Assembly (NCBI GenBank): GCA_020536535.1
Contig: JAHLWZ010000621.1
Span: 2,843-25,033, forward strand
Origin: Pelomyxa schiedti
Lineage: Eukaryota > Evosea > Pelobiontida > Pelomyxidae
DNA length: 22,191 bases
Direction: 5' to 3'
The stretch's first letter is position 1, and the number at the start of each line of letters is the position of its first letter. Below are positions 8,101 to 17,088 of this stretch, piece after piece. The translations under genes and the position numbers were made by a program. Under the pieces are notes generated by a model. That model was not told the DNA's origin. It was given only the letters and a program-made list of their open reading frames with translations, and ran no database searches.

Positions 8101-10587
8101 TTAACTCAAAGGCATGCCAAGCCACAACTTGACAGAAACTTCAAAGGTGTGTCTGGACTGTGCAGTCACATACGCACGGAATTCGCCAATTGTGAGGCCA
8201 AACGAGTTGATGATGTGGGTTGCAACGTGAGGAGAACGTGACACGAGTGGCATCAAGTGCTTGCGTATCAGAGAACGGTCAATTGAGGGACCATAGCGAT
8301 CCAGAATCATGTGCCAACCTGTGAGGTCCATGCTGTCACCACACTTGCTGCCCAATTGAGCCATGTCCACAATCTGGATGGAATGTGTTGAGTCTTTTTT
8401 ATTTGCTGTGGTGTTGGTGATGTGTGCATGTATTGCAATGTATTTTAATGGTGAGAGACACACATCAGACAAAGGGATGTTGAAATGATTGAGAAGCCAC
8501 TGTGCACAACGGTTCTTCCGACCTGAAAAGAGTTTGAACAAAAGCCAGTTGTTGTTGGCCTTGATTTGAGAGTATTGAAGGTTGAACTTCTGAATCACCC
8601 ACTTGACAACCTTGCTGGAGTGTGGATTGAATGACTCTGATGTCAGGCACTGCCCAATGAACTCTGGTGTCAAAACTGAGGAGCGAGAACCGGAACACAG
8701 GCACTGGAAACCATTCAGGTGATACTTCATGAATTGAGACACAATCTTCTCCAACTGTGCTTGGTCAAGGAGCGGTTCAACTGCAGGGAATGTCTCCAGC
8801 AACAGGGCAATTGCATTCGTGCGATAAGGGAGGGCTTGTGAAATGGCCTTGTGAATGCAACTCATGCTTATCCCTGAATGATGCGGTGCTGAGAGATGCT
8901 GAAGGAACCACTCCAATCCCACCACCTTGTCTTTGTAATCACCGAGCTCCGTGCAGACCTCAACCAAGCAGTTTTCAGCAACCTCTGTGTTTGAGTTGAC
9001 AGCATCCATCACGTGGAAGGTCTCATCCAACCACTCTGCAACTTCCATGTTTCCCCAGATGAGTGCAGACACAAGTGATTTGATGATGTCGGTTTCAGAG
9101 AGTGACACCCTCGGAGACAGCCACCTGGAAAGTGTGGATCCTTTTTTCCTTGATGTTGAACATGCTGATTCAAAGGTTGCTGCTGTTGGTCTGAAATTGT
9201 GCTCTGTGACAAGCCACTGAGTGAGTTCCACGTCTCCAGTTTTTTTGCAGATACGGTTGAGATCATCCTCACCTGGCTGAGATGAAAGAGTGGTTACCAA
9301 CCACTTGACAACTTCTGGGTTGCGCACATCTTCCAGGAGATAAGGGTAACCACCTCCACGAATCTCACCCTCCACCCACGTCTGCCATTTGCAATCTTCA
9401 ACCGTGCTGTGCTTGTTTGACACAAGGCTCCTCGTCACGTGATCTTTGTTTGGGCATACTTGTAAGGTGCCAGTGAACCACTTCAAATTGCCAGGGCAGG
9501 ATCCCCATGAACACCAAGTGCAAAGCTCGGAAAGCGCTGTTTGGTGCAAATTACTCCCAAACCCAAACCTCTCAAACAGCCACTTCACCACTTCCATTTT
9601 CCCATCATAGACACAGCTCCGCATTGGTTCATACATCACCAACGGCGCTTCTTTCATCCCGATTCCAAGCACATCCACGAGCCACCTGGCACCATCAACA
9701 CCCCCAGAGCGACACACACCATAAAGGAAGTGAAAATGCCCGCAGCCCCCTCTCATGTATTCAATCACCTTTTCCCTCAGCCCAGCAACCCCCCGGCTCG
9801 TCAAATGATCACTCCCATAATCATCAGGCCCACAATCAAGACCACTCCCACCCACTCTCTCAGTGTGGCAGGCTGTTTCCCAGCTGACAACACGGCGCCC
9901 ATCCCACAATCGCGGCAGCGTGCAACTGGTGTTGCTGGTGGTGGCGATGCTGCGAGACTCTTTGGAATGGTCGCCACCACCACCACCAAACAGGGTCGCG
10001 GCGAGATCCACGTGGCCACCCATCAACAGCCCAGCCACAGTCGCGCTCACTTCCTTCACAACGCACAGCAGTGAGACGTCAGCCTGAGCATCTATTCCTC
10101 CCACACTACAGGTACCTGTAGCCATCCGCATCACATTCTCTTGCACTGCAGCAACATCGCACTTTGGGCCACAACCGCAGCCACTCGCGAACACCAGATC
10201 CCCGGTGTCGTTGTCGATCCTCCCGCGGACGTGCCTGTTGTTGAGGATCCACGCCACACACGACGGAGCCGGAACGCTCGCCGCGGTCTGGATGGCGTTG
10301 TAGCTCCCGATGTACTCGCCCGGGCGGGGCGCGAACGCGAGGGCCCTGCGGCACACGAGCCCCACGATGGGGAACATCGCCTCGGCTGCCCGGAACAGGT
10401 CCCACTGCCGGCACCCGTCGGGCCCGCACTTGATGTTTCCCAGCGCGTCCCTGGGCCCGTCGAGCCACCCTGGCGATACGACGTTGTCCCAAACGAGTCG
10501 CGACACCGCGAGTACATCGTCGATATGGGCACCCCGTTCCAGTTGTGAAGAGTGTGTTGTTGCACTGGTGCTTTGTGGTGTGGACAT
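8101..10587 (-). CDS. B2: ankyrin-like WL-repeat protein, two exons with an in-frame intron
   Basis: Exon 1 is 8464-10587 and exon 2 is 8101-8373. Spliced length is 798 residues. If the 90-nt intron is kept, the frame stays open and the protein is 828 residues. The start is the ATG at 10585-10587 (MSTPQST), the only ATG matching the spacing of B1. The domain order is that of B1: an N-terminal GWLDGPRD / GCRQWDLFRAAEAMFP / VGLVCRRALAF module, about ten WL repeats, then IVDMAQLG...DLTGWHMILDRYG...LWLGMPLS. It carries extra Gly- and Cys-rich insertions around VFASGCGCGPKC and GGGGGDHSKE. It is tandem with B1 and divergent from A2, with only 54 bp between starts. Confidence 0.85.
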   Translation of the reverse strand: MSTPQSTSATTHSSQLERGAHIDDVLAVSRLVWDNVVSPGWLDGPRDALGNIKCGPDGCRQWDLFRAAEAMFPIVGLVCRRALAFAPRPGEYIGSYNAIQTAASVPAPSCVAWILNNRHVRGRIDNDTGDLVFASGCGCGPKCDVAAVQENVMRMATGTCSVGGIDAQADVSLLCVVKEVSATVAGLLMGGHVDLAATLFGGGGGDHSKESRSIATTSNTSCTLPRLWDGRRVVSWETACHTERVGGSGLDCGPDDYGSDHLTSRGVAGLREKVIEYMRGGCGHFHFLYGVCRSGGVDGARWLVDVLGIGMKEAPLVMYEPMRSCVYDGKMEVVKWLFERFGFGSNLHQTALSELCTWCSWGSCPGNLKWFTGTLQVCPNKDHVTRSLVSNKHSTVEDCKWQTWVEGEIRGGGYPYLLEDVRNPEVVKWLVTTLSSQPGEDDLNRICKKTGDVELTQWLVTEHNFRPTAATFESACSTSRKKGSTLSRWLSPRVSLSETDIIKSLVSALIWGNMEVAEWLDETFHVMDAVNSNTEVAENCLVEVCTELGDYKDKVVGLEWFLQHLSAPHHSGISMSCIHKAISQALPYRTNAIALLLETFPAVEPLLDQAQLEKIVSQFMKYHLNGFQCLCSGSRSSVLTPEFIGQCLTSESFNPHSSKVVKWVIQKFNLQYSQIKANNNWLLFKLFSGRKNRCAQWLLNHFNIPLSDVCLSPLKYIAIHAHITNTTANKKDSTHSIQIVDMAQLGSKCGDSMDLTGWHMILDRYGPSIDRSLIRKHLMPLVSRSPHVATHIINSFGLTIGEFRAYVTAQSRHTFEVSVKLWLGMPLS
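8374..8463 (-). other. Intron of B2 (90 nt, stop-free, length divisible by 3)
   Basis: The minus strand reads TCTGAT|GTGTGTCTC ... ACATTCCATCCAG|ATTGTGG, at exactly the position of the B1 intron, phase 0. The intervening 30 codons have no counterpart in B1, B3 or B4, which supports splicing. Retention would insert 30 residues without a frame change. Confidence 0.8.
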
Positions 10588-10641
10588 TGTGTATCTACGT
10601 ATCAAAAACTTGTTTTCTCTTTTGAAATCAAAAAGCAATCG
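10588..10641. promoter_or_regulatory. 54-bp divergent start region of B2 and A2
   Basis: The two ATGs point away from each other with only 54 bp between them. The A/T-rich spacer (around 72% A/T) must hold both 5' leaders, and promoter elements may overlap the coding starts. TTGAAATCAAAAAGCAATCG lies directly before the A2 ATG. Confidence 0.55.
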
Positions 10642-11856
10642 ATGTCGGCAGCGCTGCCGTTTGGGATTTCAAAGTGCTTTGACGCACGGAGCCAATTTAT
10701 CGCACTGGGCGTCGGGGGGATTGTGGGACGGTGCGGAGCCCACAGTGCGGTGTCGTCGCTCGGCCCGGCGTGCTTGTCACTCATTGGCCGTGACTGGATC
10801 GTGTTCCCTGCGAAGCACGTCGTCATCGAGCTCATGAACGACAAGCTGACTATGTACGTGTTCGTGGAGTTCAGCGTGTCTCCCACAATGGGCGTCGTGG
10901 ACCTCCCCGCCGTCGCCGACTTGGGCAGCAAATCAGGGCACAGGCTGTGGAAACTGTGTGGGTGGGTTGGGCCAAAGTCAGCCGGGACCAGGTTCCCATT
11001 ATTGTCTTTGATTGACGGCGTCGGGGCGCTGACAATGGGTGTGTTTGACAAAAAAGGGAGTTGGAGTGGAAGCAATGATTCTGAATCAGTGAGTGGCGGC
11101 AACAATGTTTCAATGCCCAACAATGTGGTGGCTTTTATGTTTCAGAACGAAACAAAGTATCCTGTATGGGCAGCCAGAGGGAGGTGGGTGGTGGTTGTTA
11201 AAAGGCACAGCAGAGAGGGGCTTGGCCTGAAGTTTGATGCTCTGACTCTGTGGGACTTCAGTGGGATTGAGTCAGGGTTGCAGAAGAGCACCGAGATTCC
11301 CGTGCCATGGCAAGTTGTAAAGCTCCAATTCCTTGATGATGACTCACTGGTTGTACTGAATGAGGCAGGCACAGGCCGTGCAGTTGTTGTCATCGACCTT
11401 GTGGCAATTTCGGAACGCAAGGAGCTGAGGGTTCTGAGCCAGTTCACTCTGGGGCCAGACGAGGGCTTATCAGGGTACCATCCAGTGTGGTGTTGGGGTG
11501 GGAAGGTGTACACCACAACCATAAGGAATGACCACCTTGTGTGTGTCACAACTGGTGAGAGGCATGAGCTCCTCAAATGCACTGGGGAGCTGGTTCCTAT
11601 TGGTGGTCCATTCTTCACACTGACTGAAAAGTTGGCCAATGCCAAACAAGGAAAGGAGGTGTACAGCGTGATGGCACCAACCAAGGCGTGCTTCAGTCAC
11701 GTGCCAAGCCACTTTTGCTTGATGCTGTTTGGGAATGAACTGGCAGTGAAGGAGGAGGCAGGTGAAATTCAAGTGATTGATGTTGAATCTGGATTGGTGA
11801 TCCTCACAATGACAATGACAACACATTGGGCGTACTTAGTGAACAGAGTTTTGTAG
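10642..11856 (+). CDS. A2: DARSQF/SPTMG-family protein
   Basis: The intact frame is 404 residues from ATG 10642. Upstream in-frame ATGs at or before 10552 overlap the start of B2 and are not favoured. Blocks: DARSQFIALGVGGIVGRCG (from about 14), LIGRDWIVFPA, VSPTMGVVDLP, GWVGPKSAGTRFPL, a Ser/Gly/Asn-rich linker, ARGRWVVVVK, LWDFSGIESG, PWQVVKLQFLDDDSLVVL, VWCWGGKVYTTT, HLVCVTTGER, PIGGPFFTLTE, VMAPTKACFSH and IQVIDVESGLVILTM. The C-terminus ends in YLVNRVL instead of the usual V.SVS. It heads the tandem plus-strand run A2-A6. Function unknown. Confidence 0.87.
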   Translation: MSAALPFGISKCFDARSQFIALGVGGIVGRCGAHSAVSSLGPACLSLIGRDWIVFPAKHVVIELMNDKLTMYVFVEFSVSPTMGVVDLPAVADLGSKSGHRLWKLCGWVGPKSAGTRFPLLSLIDGVGALTMGVFDKKGSWSGSNDSESVSGGNNVSMPNNVVAFMFQNETKYPVWAARGRWVVVVKRHSREGLGLKFDALTLWDFSGIESGLQKSTEIPVPWQVVKLQFLDDDSLVVLNEAGTGRAVVVIDLVAISERKELRVLSQFTLGPDEGLSGYHPVWCWGGKVYTTTIRNDHLVCVTTGERHELLKCTGELVPIGGPFFTLTEKLANAKQGKEVYSVMAPTKACFSHVPSHFCLMLFGNELAVKEEAGEIQVIDVESGLVILTMTMTTHWAYLVNRVL

Positions 11857-11962
11857 AATCTACTTGTGCCCTTTGTCCACCTCGTTTGTACTTTGTTTGT
11901 GCTATTTCTTTTTTCTTGATCAATCCCCGCATTTAATTCTACAAAACTCCCCGTGCCAGTTG

Positions 11963-12896
11963 ATGCAAATCACCTTTGGTGGAGTAAACGACGCACGCAG
12001 CCAATTCATCGCACTGGGCGTCGGGGGGATTGTGGGACGGTGCGGAGCCCACAGCGCGGTGTCGTCGCTCTCGCAGCCGTTGTTGTCGCTCATTGGTCGC
12101 GACTGGATCGTGTTCCCTGTGAGGAGATCTGCTATCATGCTGATCGATTTTGGGTGGACCATTTCCTTGTTCGTGGAGTTCAGTGTGTCTCCCACAATGG
12201 GCCTCGTAGATCGGCCCGCCGTCGTCGACTATGGCGAGAGAATCACCCAGTTCCGTGGGTGGGTTGGGCCAAAGTCAGCAGGGAACAGGTTCCCGTTGAT
12301 GACCTCTGCTGACAACTTGCAAGTCATCGACAGGAATTGGAAGCCTGGGAGCTCATGGGAATTGGTGCTGAACAACACCCGCAGCATGAGAAGTACCAAC
12401 GTTGTGGTGAGTGTGCTTAGTTATGGGAATTTAGTGGCTGCCAAATGGAGGTGGGTTCTGAATGTCAAAGAATGCCGAGGGGGGGAACATGCACTGGAAC
12501 TGTGGGATTTTGGCCAGATTGAGCGCGGCGTGGTGTCGAATGCTGAAGTCTCTTGGCAGTTGAAAGTTATGAAGATGGTGTTCCTTGGTGATGACTCACT
12601 GGCTGTGCTGCACAAAGGGCCAACTGGGCGAGCGGTGGATGTCATTGACCTTGCGGGAACAATGCTACTTCGCACTGCATGAAGAGTGCACATCCAACGC
12701 AGTGGAGGTGTTCAGTGTTATGGATCCAACCAAGGTGTGCTTCACCCACATTCGGAGTACACTATACACAATGTTTTGGAATGAAGTGGCTGTGACGGAG
12801 GAAGGTACTGCATTTCAAGTCGTTGATGCTCCATCTGGATTGTTGATATTCACAATTACAACAAGTTCGGAGTTGTTTGTCCAGAGTCTTTCATAA
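11963..12896 (+). pseudogene. A3: A-family copy broken by an internal deletion
   Basis: The reading frame opens at ATG 11963 (MQITFGGVNDARSQF) and follows family A through VSPTMGLVDRP, GWVGPKSAGNRFPL, NWKPGSSWELVLNNTRS and VIDLAGTM. At about 12665 it stops matching and terminates (TGA, 12680-12682). Family A sequence resumes in another frame from about 12668 (FALHEECTSNAVEVFSVMD) to TAA 12894-12896. Compared with A6, roughly 210 nt are missing: the segment carrying MWCWGGKVYTTT, CVTTGER and VGGPY. The deletion shifts the frame, so the product would be a 239-residue truncation. It may still be transcribed. It shares a long identical stretch with A6 near 12110-12210. Confidence 0.82.
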
Positions 12897-12989
12897 AATG
12901 TGTTGTGTTCACTTCTCTGTTTGAGTGGCCAGTGTTGCAACAACATCGTTCTTGTAATCATCAAGATCTAATGTTTTGATTATTGACTG

Positions 12990-14158
12990 ATGTACTGCGT
13001 CGGTGACGAAGAGTTGTATGAGCCCACGGAAATCACTTTCAGTGGAGTAAACGACGCACGCAGCCAATTTATTGCACTGTGCGTTGGGGGGATTGTGGGA
13101 CGGTGTGGAGCCCACAGCGCGGTGTCGTCTCTATCGCAGCCGTTGTTGTCGCTCATTGGCCGCGACTGGATCGTGTTCCCTGTGAGGAGGTCTGTTGTAC
13201 TGTTCATCAAATTCGGGTGGACCATTTCCTTGTTCGTGGAGTTCAGCGTGTCTCCCACAATGGGCCTCGTGGACCGCCCCGCCGTCGTCGACTACGGCAA
13301 AAATATTGTACAGTTCCGTGGGTGGGTTGGGCCAAAGTCAGCAGGGAACAGGTTCCCATTGATGGCCCCTCAGTTCTCACACTTGCAAGTCGTCGACAGG
13401 AATTGGAAGCCTGGGAGCTCATGGGAATTGGTTCTGAACAACACCCGCAGTGTAATGAGCACCAACGTTGTTGTGGCTGGGCTTGGTGGCAACTTGGCAA
13501 CCAACGGGAGGTGGGTTGTGATTGACAAAGAATGTGCCCTTGGAGTCCGTGCTCTGGCATTGTGGGATTTTGGCCAGATTGAGCGTGGTGTGGTATTGAA
13601 TGCTGAAATCCCTTGGAAGTTGTCAGTTATGAAGATGGCGTTCATTGGTGATGACTCACTGGCTGTTATGTCAAAATGGCGAAGTGGCCGAGCAGTGGAT
13701 GTCATTGACCTTGTGGGAACATTGCAACGCAAAGAGATGAGGGTTGCGAACCGGTTCACTATTGGGACGGATCCAGAGCAGTCTGGTGCGTGTCCAATGT
13801 GGTGTTGGGGAGGAAAGGTGTACACAACAACGGACAGGGACGAGCACCTTGTGTGTGTCACAACTGGCAAGAGAATTCTCCTTCCACTTCCTCCTGGGAT
13901 AAAGTGCAGGAAACTGTTACCAGTTGGTGGCCCATACTTTGCACTGAGTGATGAGTGTACACCCAACACAGTGGAGGTGTTCAGTGTTATGGAACCAACC
14001 AAGGTGTGCTTCACCCACCGAGAATGTTGTTTTGGAATGAACTGGCTGTGGTGTGTAGTGAGGAAGGGACTGAATTTCAAGTCCTTGATGTGGCTTCTGG
14101 GTTTCTGCTCTTCACAATGACAACCAGTGTTGAGTTACTTGTCCACAGTGTTTCATAA
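12990..14158 (+). pseudogene. A4: A-family copy with a C-terminal frameshift
   Basis: ATG 12990 (MYCVGDEELYEP) opens a frame with all A-family blocks up to VMEPTKVCFTH. At about 14020 the sequence is 10 nt shorter than A6 (11 nt against 21 between the TTCAC(C/T)CAC and TTTTGGAATG anchors). The frame then runs to TGA at 14118-14120 with an unrelated ~29-residue tail. The normal ending, LFWNELAVV...FQVLDVASG...VHSVS, is intact in another frame to TAA 14156-14158. Because only the last 40-50 residues are affected, a partly functional 376-residue protein is possible. I call it a probable pseudogene. Confidence 0.72.
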
Positions 14159-14260
14159 TATCTCGTTGGGGCTGAACTCACTCCCTGTGTTGTTGTGGTT
14201 TTTCAGAGAAACAAAGAATTCCTATTCGCTGAACGATAAATACCAGGAACAAAGCACTTC

Positions 14261-15454
14261 ATGGATAACGACGAAGACCCCTCGTTCACACCTACGTTTT
14301 GTGGAGTAATCGACGCACGGAGCCAATTTATCGCACTTGGTGTCGGGGGGATTGTGGGACGGTGCGGAGCCCACAGTGCGGTGTCGTCGCTCTCGCAGCC
14401 GTTGTTGTCGCTCATTGGTCGTGACTGGATCGTGTTCCCCGCGCGGAGATCTGTTGTCCAACTTGTCGACAGTGGGTGGAAAACGACGCTGTTTGTGGAG
14501 TTCAGTGTGTCTCCCACAATGGGCCTGGTCGACCACCCCACTGCGGGGGACTTTGGCGGTAAAACGATGAAAAAGTTCCACGGGTGGGTTGGGCCAAAGT
14601 CAGCCGGGACCAGGTTCCCATTAATGGCCTCTGACAGCCTGCAGGTCACGGACAGGAATTGGAAGCCTGGGAGCTCATGGGAATTGGTTCTGAACAACAC
14701 TCGCAGTGTAATGAGCACCAACGTCGTGGCTTGTGTGAATGGGGGAAGCACGGTCTTTGGTTCCGCATGGGCTGCAAAAGGGAGGTGGGTTGTGATTGAC
14801 AAAGATTTCAGGAGTGACTTGGTTGGTGGGTGCGGATGTACAGCCCGTGCTCTGACACTGTGGAATTTTGGTGAGATTGAGAAGGCTGTGGTAACTTACT
14901 CTGAAGTGCCTGTACCCTGGCAAGTTGTGAAGATGGTGTTCGTTGGTGATGACGCACTGGCTGTTCTTCACGAATCGCCAACTGGCCGCGCAGTGGATGT
15001 CATTGATCTCGCCGGCACCATGCAACACAAAGAGCTGAGGGTCACAAGGAAGTTCACTCTTGCAACGGACGAATGCCAGTTTGGGAATCCAGTGTGGTGT
15101 TGGCATGGAAGATTGTACACCACCACAAACAGGGACCAGCACATAGTGTGTGTCACCACTGGTGAGAGAATTCAACTTCCAGGAGTAAATCGCAGGCCAC
15201 TGTGCCCAGTTGGTGGTCCATATTTCAAGCTGAGTGAACTAGACATGCACCCAACAGTGGCGGTGCTCAGTGTCCTGGAACCAACCAAGGTGTGTTACAC
15301 TTACATTGGGAGAAAGACATGCTCCATAACCTTTGGCAATGAACTGGTATTGAGGCACGAAGGGACTGAGATTCAAGTCCTTGAAGTTTCATCTGGAATG
15401 CCAATATTCACAATCACACTTGGAGGGAAGCTATTTCCGCACAGTGTTTCGTAA
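14261..15454 (+). CDS. A5: DARSQF/SPTMG-family protein
   Basis: A complete 397-residue frame from ATG 14261 (MDNDEDPSF). Residue landmarks: DARSQF 18-23, RCGAHS 34-39, GRDW 53-56, VSPTMGLVD near 85, GWVGPKSAGTRFPL near 110, then NWKPGSSWELVLNNTRS, KGRWVVID, LWNFGEIEKAVV, PWQVVKMVFVGDDALAVL, VIDLAGTMQHKELRV, VWCWHGRLYTTT, HIVCVTTGERI, PVGGPYFKLSE and IQVLEVSSGMPIFTI. Every block of the family is present without a break, so this is a good reference copy. The N-terminal leader differs from A4 and A6. No localisation signal is seen. The protein is probably soluble and its function is unknown. Confidence 0.88.
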   Translation: MDNDEDPSFTPTFCGVIDARSQFIALGVGGIVGRCGAHSAVSSLSQPLLSLIGRDWIVFPARRSVVQLVDSGWKTTLFVEFSVSPTMGLVDHPTAGDFGGKTMKKFHGWVGPKSAGTRFPLMASDSLQVTDRNWKPGSSWELVLNNTRSVMSTNVVACVNGGSTVFGSAWAAKGRWVVIDKDFRSDLVGGCGCTARALTLWNFGEIEKAVVTYSEVPVPWQVVKMVFVGDDALAVLHESPTGRAVDVIDLAGTMQHKELRVTRKFTLATDECQFGNPVWCWHGRLYTTTNRDQHIVCVTTGERIQLPGVNRRPLCPVGGPYFKLSELDMHPTVAVLSVLEPTKVCYTYIGRKTCSITFGNELVLRHEGTEIQVLEVSSGMPIFTITLGGKLFPHSVS

Positions 15455-15686
15455 TACTTGACTTGTTGAGCGGACAAATTCAACAGAATAAAGGGTCCAA
15501 AACATTTGTAACAAAAAACAGTGCCCAAACAACAAATACACAGTGGTTCTCATGTGTTATGTTTGCTTATATAACAACTTTGTCTTAACTATTGACACGA
15601 CAGAGGGGGTTTATAAGGTGGGTCGGTTCGCTGGTGCCTGTTAGACTACTTTGATCCAAGTGTTCCGGTCTTTCGATTATTGATTG
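15455..15686. promoter_or_regulatory. A5-A6 spacer with poly(A)-like and TATA-like signals
   Basis: AATAAA at 15487-15492 lies 32 bp after the A5 stop and is a plausible polyadenylation signal. TTATATAAC near 15569 and GTTTATAAGG near 15609 are TATA-like. Just before the A6 ATG is GTTCCGGTCT...GATTATTGATTG, part of which recurs upstream of A7. Confidence 0.45.
15661..15681 (+). promoter_or_regulatory. Shared upstream motif before A6
   Basis: The sequence GTTCCGGTCT, three variable bases, then GATTATT ends 5 bp before the A6 ATG. It matches 18 of 21 positions of the motif at 21463-21483 upstream of A7. The GATTATTGA half also precedes the A4 ATG. Confidence 0.45.
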
Positions 15687-16898
15687 ATGTACAGCGTTGG
15701 TGACGACGAGTTGTATGAACCCGACACAGCCCCCGAAATCACTTTCAGTGGAGTAAACGACTCACGGAGCCAATTCATCGCACTGGGCGTCGGGGGGATT
15801 GTGGGACGGTGCGGAGCCCACAGCGCGGTGTCGTCGCTCTCGCAGCCGTTGTTGTCGCTCATTGGTCGCGACTGGATCGTGTTCCCTGTGAGGAGATCTG
15901 CTATCATGCTGATCGATTTTGGGTGGACCATTTCCTTGTTCGTGGAGTTCAGTGTGTCTCCCACAATGGGCCTCGTGGATCGCCCTACCGTCGTCTATTA
16001 TGGCGAAAATATCGTCCAGTTCCGTGGGTGGGTTGGGCCAAAGTCAGCCGGGAACAGGTTTCCGTTGATGGCCCCTGCTTACTCACACTTGCAAGTCACT
16101 GACAGGAACTGGAAGCCTGGGAGCTCATTGGAATTGGTTCTGAACAACACCCGCAGTGTAATGAGCACCAACGTTGTTGTGGCCGGGCTTGGCTACGGTG
16201 GCAACTTGGCAACCAACGGGAGGTGGGTTGTGATTGACAAAGAATGTGTCCTTGGAGGCCAGGCTCTGGCATTGTGGGATTTTGGCCAGATTGAGCGTGG
16301 TGTGGTGTCGAATGCTGAAGTGCTTTGGCAGTTGGAAGTTGTGAATATGGTGTTCCTTGGTGATGACTCACTGGCCGTGCTGCACAAAGTGCCAACTGGG
16401 CGAGCAGTGAATGTCATTGACCTTGTGGGAACAATGAAACACAAAGAGATGAGGGTTGTGAGTCAGTTCACTCTTGCAACAACCAACGATCCAGTGTTTG
16501 GCGTGAATCCAATGTGGTGTTGGGGAGGAAAGGTGTACACAACAACAGACAGGGACGAGCACCTTGTGTGTGTCACAACTGGCGAGAGAATTCTCCTTCC
16601 ACTTCCTCCTGGAATAAAACGCAGGAGACTGCTCCCAGTTGGTGGCCCATACTTTGCACTGAGTGAAGAGTGTACACCAAACACAGTGGAGGTGTTCCAT
16701 GTTGTGGATCCAACCAAAGTGTGCTTCACTCACATTCAGCCCCCTCACATAGTGTTTTGGAATGGACTGGGCGTAGTGTGCCTGCCCTGTAGTGAGCAAG
16801 AGCATGAATTCAAATGCCAAGTCATTGATGTGGCTTCTGGGTTGCCTCTCTTCACAATGACAACCAGTGTTGAGTTGCTTGTCCAAAGTGTTTCATAA
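15687..16898 (+). CDS. A6: DARSQF/SPTMG-family protein
   Basis: A complete 403-residue frame. I take the ATG at 15687 (MYSVGDDELYEP), which is matched by A4 (MYCVGDEELYEP). In this copy the first block reads NDSRSQFIALG instead of DARSQF. The remaining blocks are intact: LIGRDWIVFPV, VSPTMGLVDRP, GWVGPKSAGNRFPL, NWKPGSSLELVLNNTRS, NGRWVVIDKEC, LWDFGQIERGVV, FLGDDSLAVLH, VIDLVGTMKHKEM, MWCWGGKVYTTTDRDEHLV, CVTTGERILLPLPPG, PVGGPYFALSEECTPNTVEV, CQVIDVASGLPLFTM and VQSVS at the end. It is closest to A4 in the centre and to A3 near residues 65-100. Function unknown. Confidence 0.88.
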   Translation: MYSVGDDELYEPDTAPEITFSGVNDSRSQFIALGVGGIVGRCGAHSAVSSLSQPLLSLIGRDWIVFPVRRSAIMLIDFGWTISLFVEFSVSPTMGLVDRPTVVYYGENIVQFRGWVGPKSAGNRFPLMAPAYSHLQVTDRNWKPGSSLELVLNNTRSVMSTNVVVAGLGYGGNLATNGRWVVIDKECVLGGQALALWDFGQIERGVVSNAEVLWQLEVVNMVFLGDDSLAVLHKVPTGRAVNVIDLVGTMKHKEMRVVSQFTLATTNDPVFGVNPMWCWGGKVYTTTDRDEHLVCVTTGERILLPLPPGIKRRRLLPVGGPYFALSEECTPNTVEVFHVVDPTKVCFTHIQPPHIVFWNGLGVVCLPCSEQEHEFKCQVIDVASGLPLFTMTTSVELLVQSVS

Positions 16899-17088
16899 TA
16901 CCTTTGTATTGTTCTTGTGTTGGTAGGTGTGCCTTCTGTGTCGCATAGGATCCCAGTATCCCTGAATTGGATGAAAATCGCCTTGACAGAGTCACGTTGT
17001 TTGCGCAAATCAATCTTACCTGGTGCCTTAGGTCTGAGATCTGATCTGTGAGAATCGCAAAAAAGAAAATCAAACCCAAAGAAAAGAA

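Noticed and set aside
10310-10837. Open frames opposite the N-terminal part of B2 and similar ones opposite B1
   Set aside because: These follow only from high GC and low stop density. The B frame has paralogue-level amino-acid conservation and the opposite frames do not.
12660-12700. A3 break as an intron
   Set aside because: The homologous sequence is absent from the DNA, not merely interrupted. Splicing cannot restore missing coding blocks.
15600-15686. tRNA or small RNA gene in the A5-A6 spacer
   Set aside because: GGTTCGCTGG has slight B-box resemblance, but no A-box or cloverleaf could be folded by eye.
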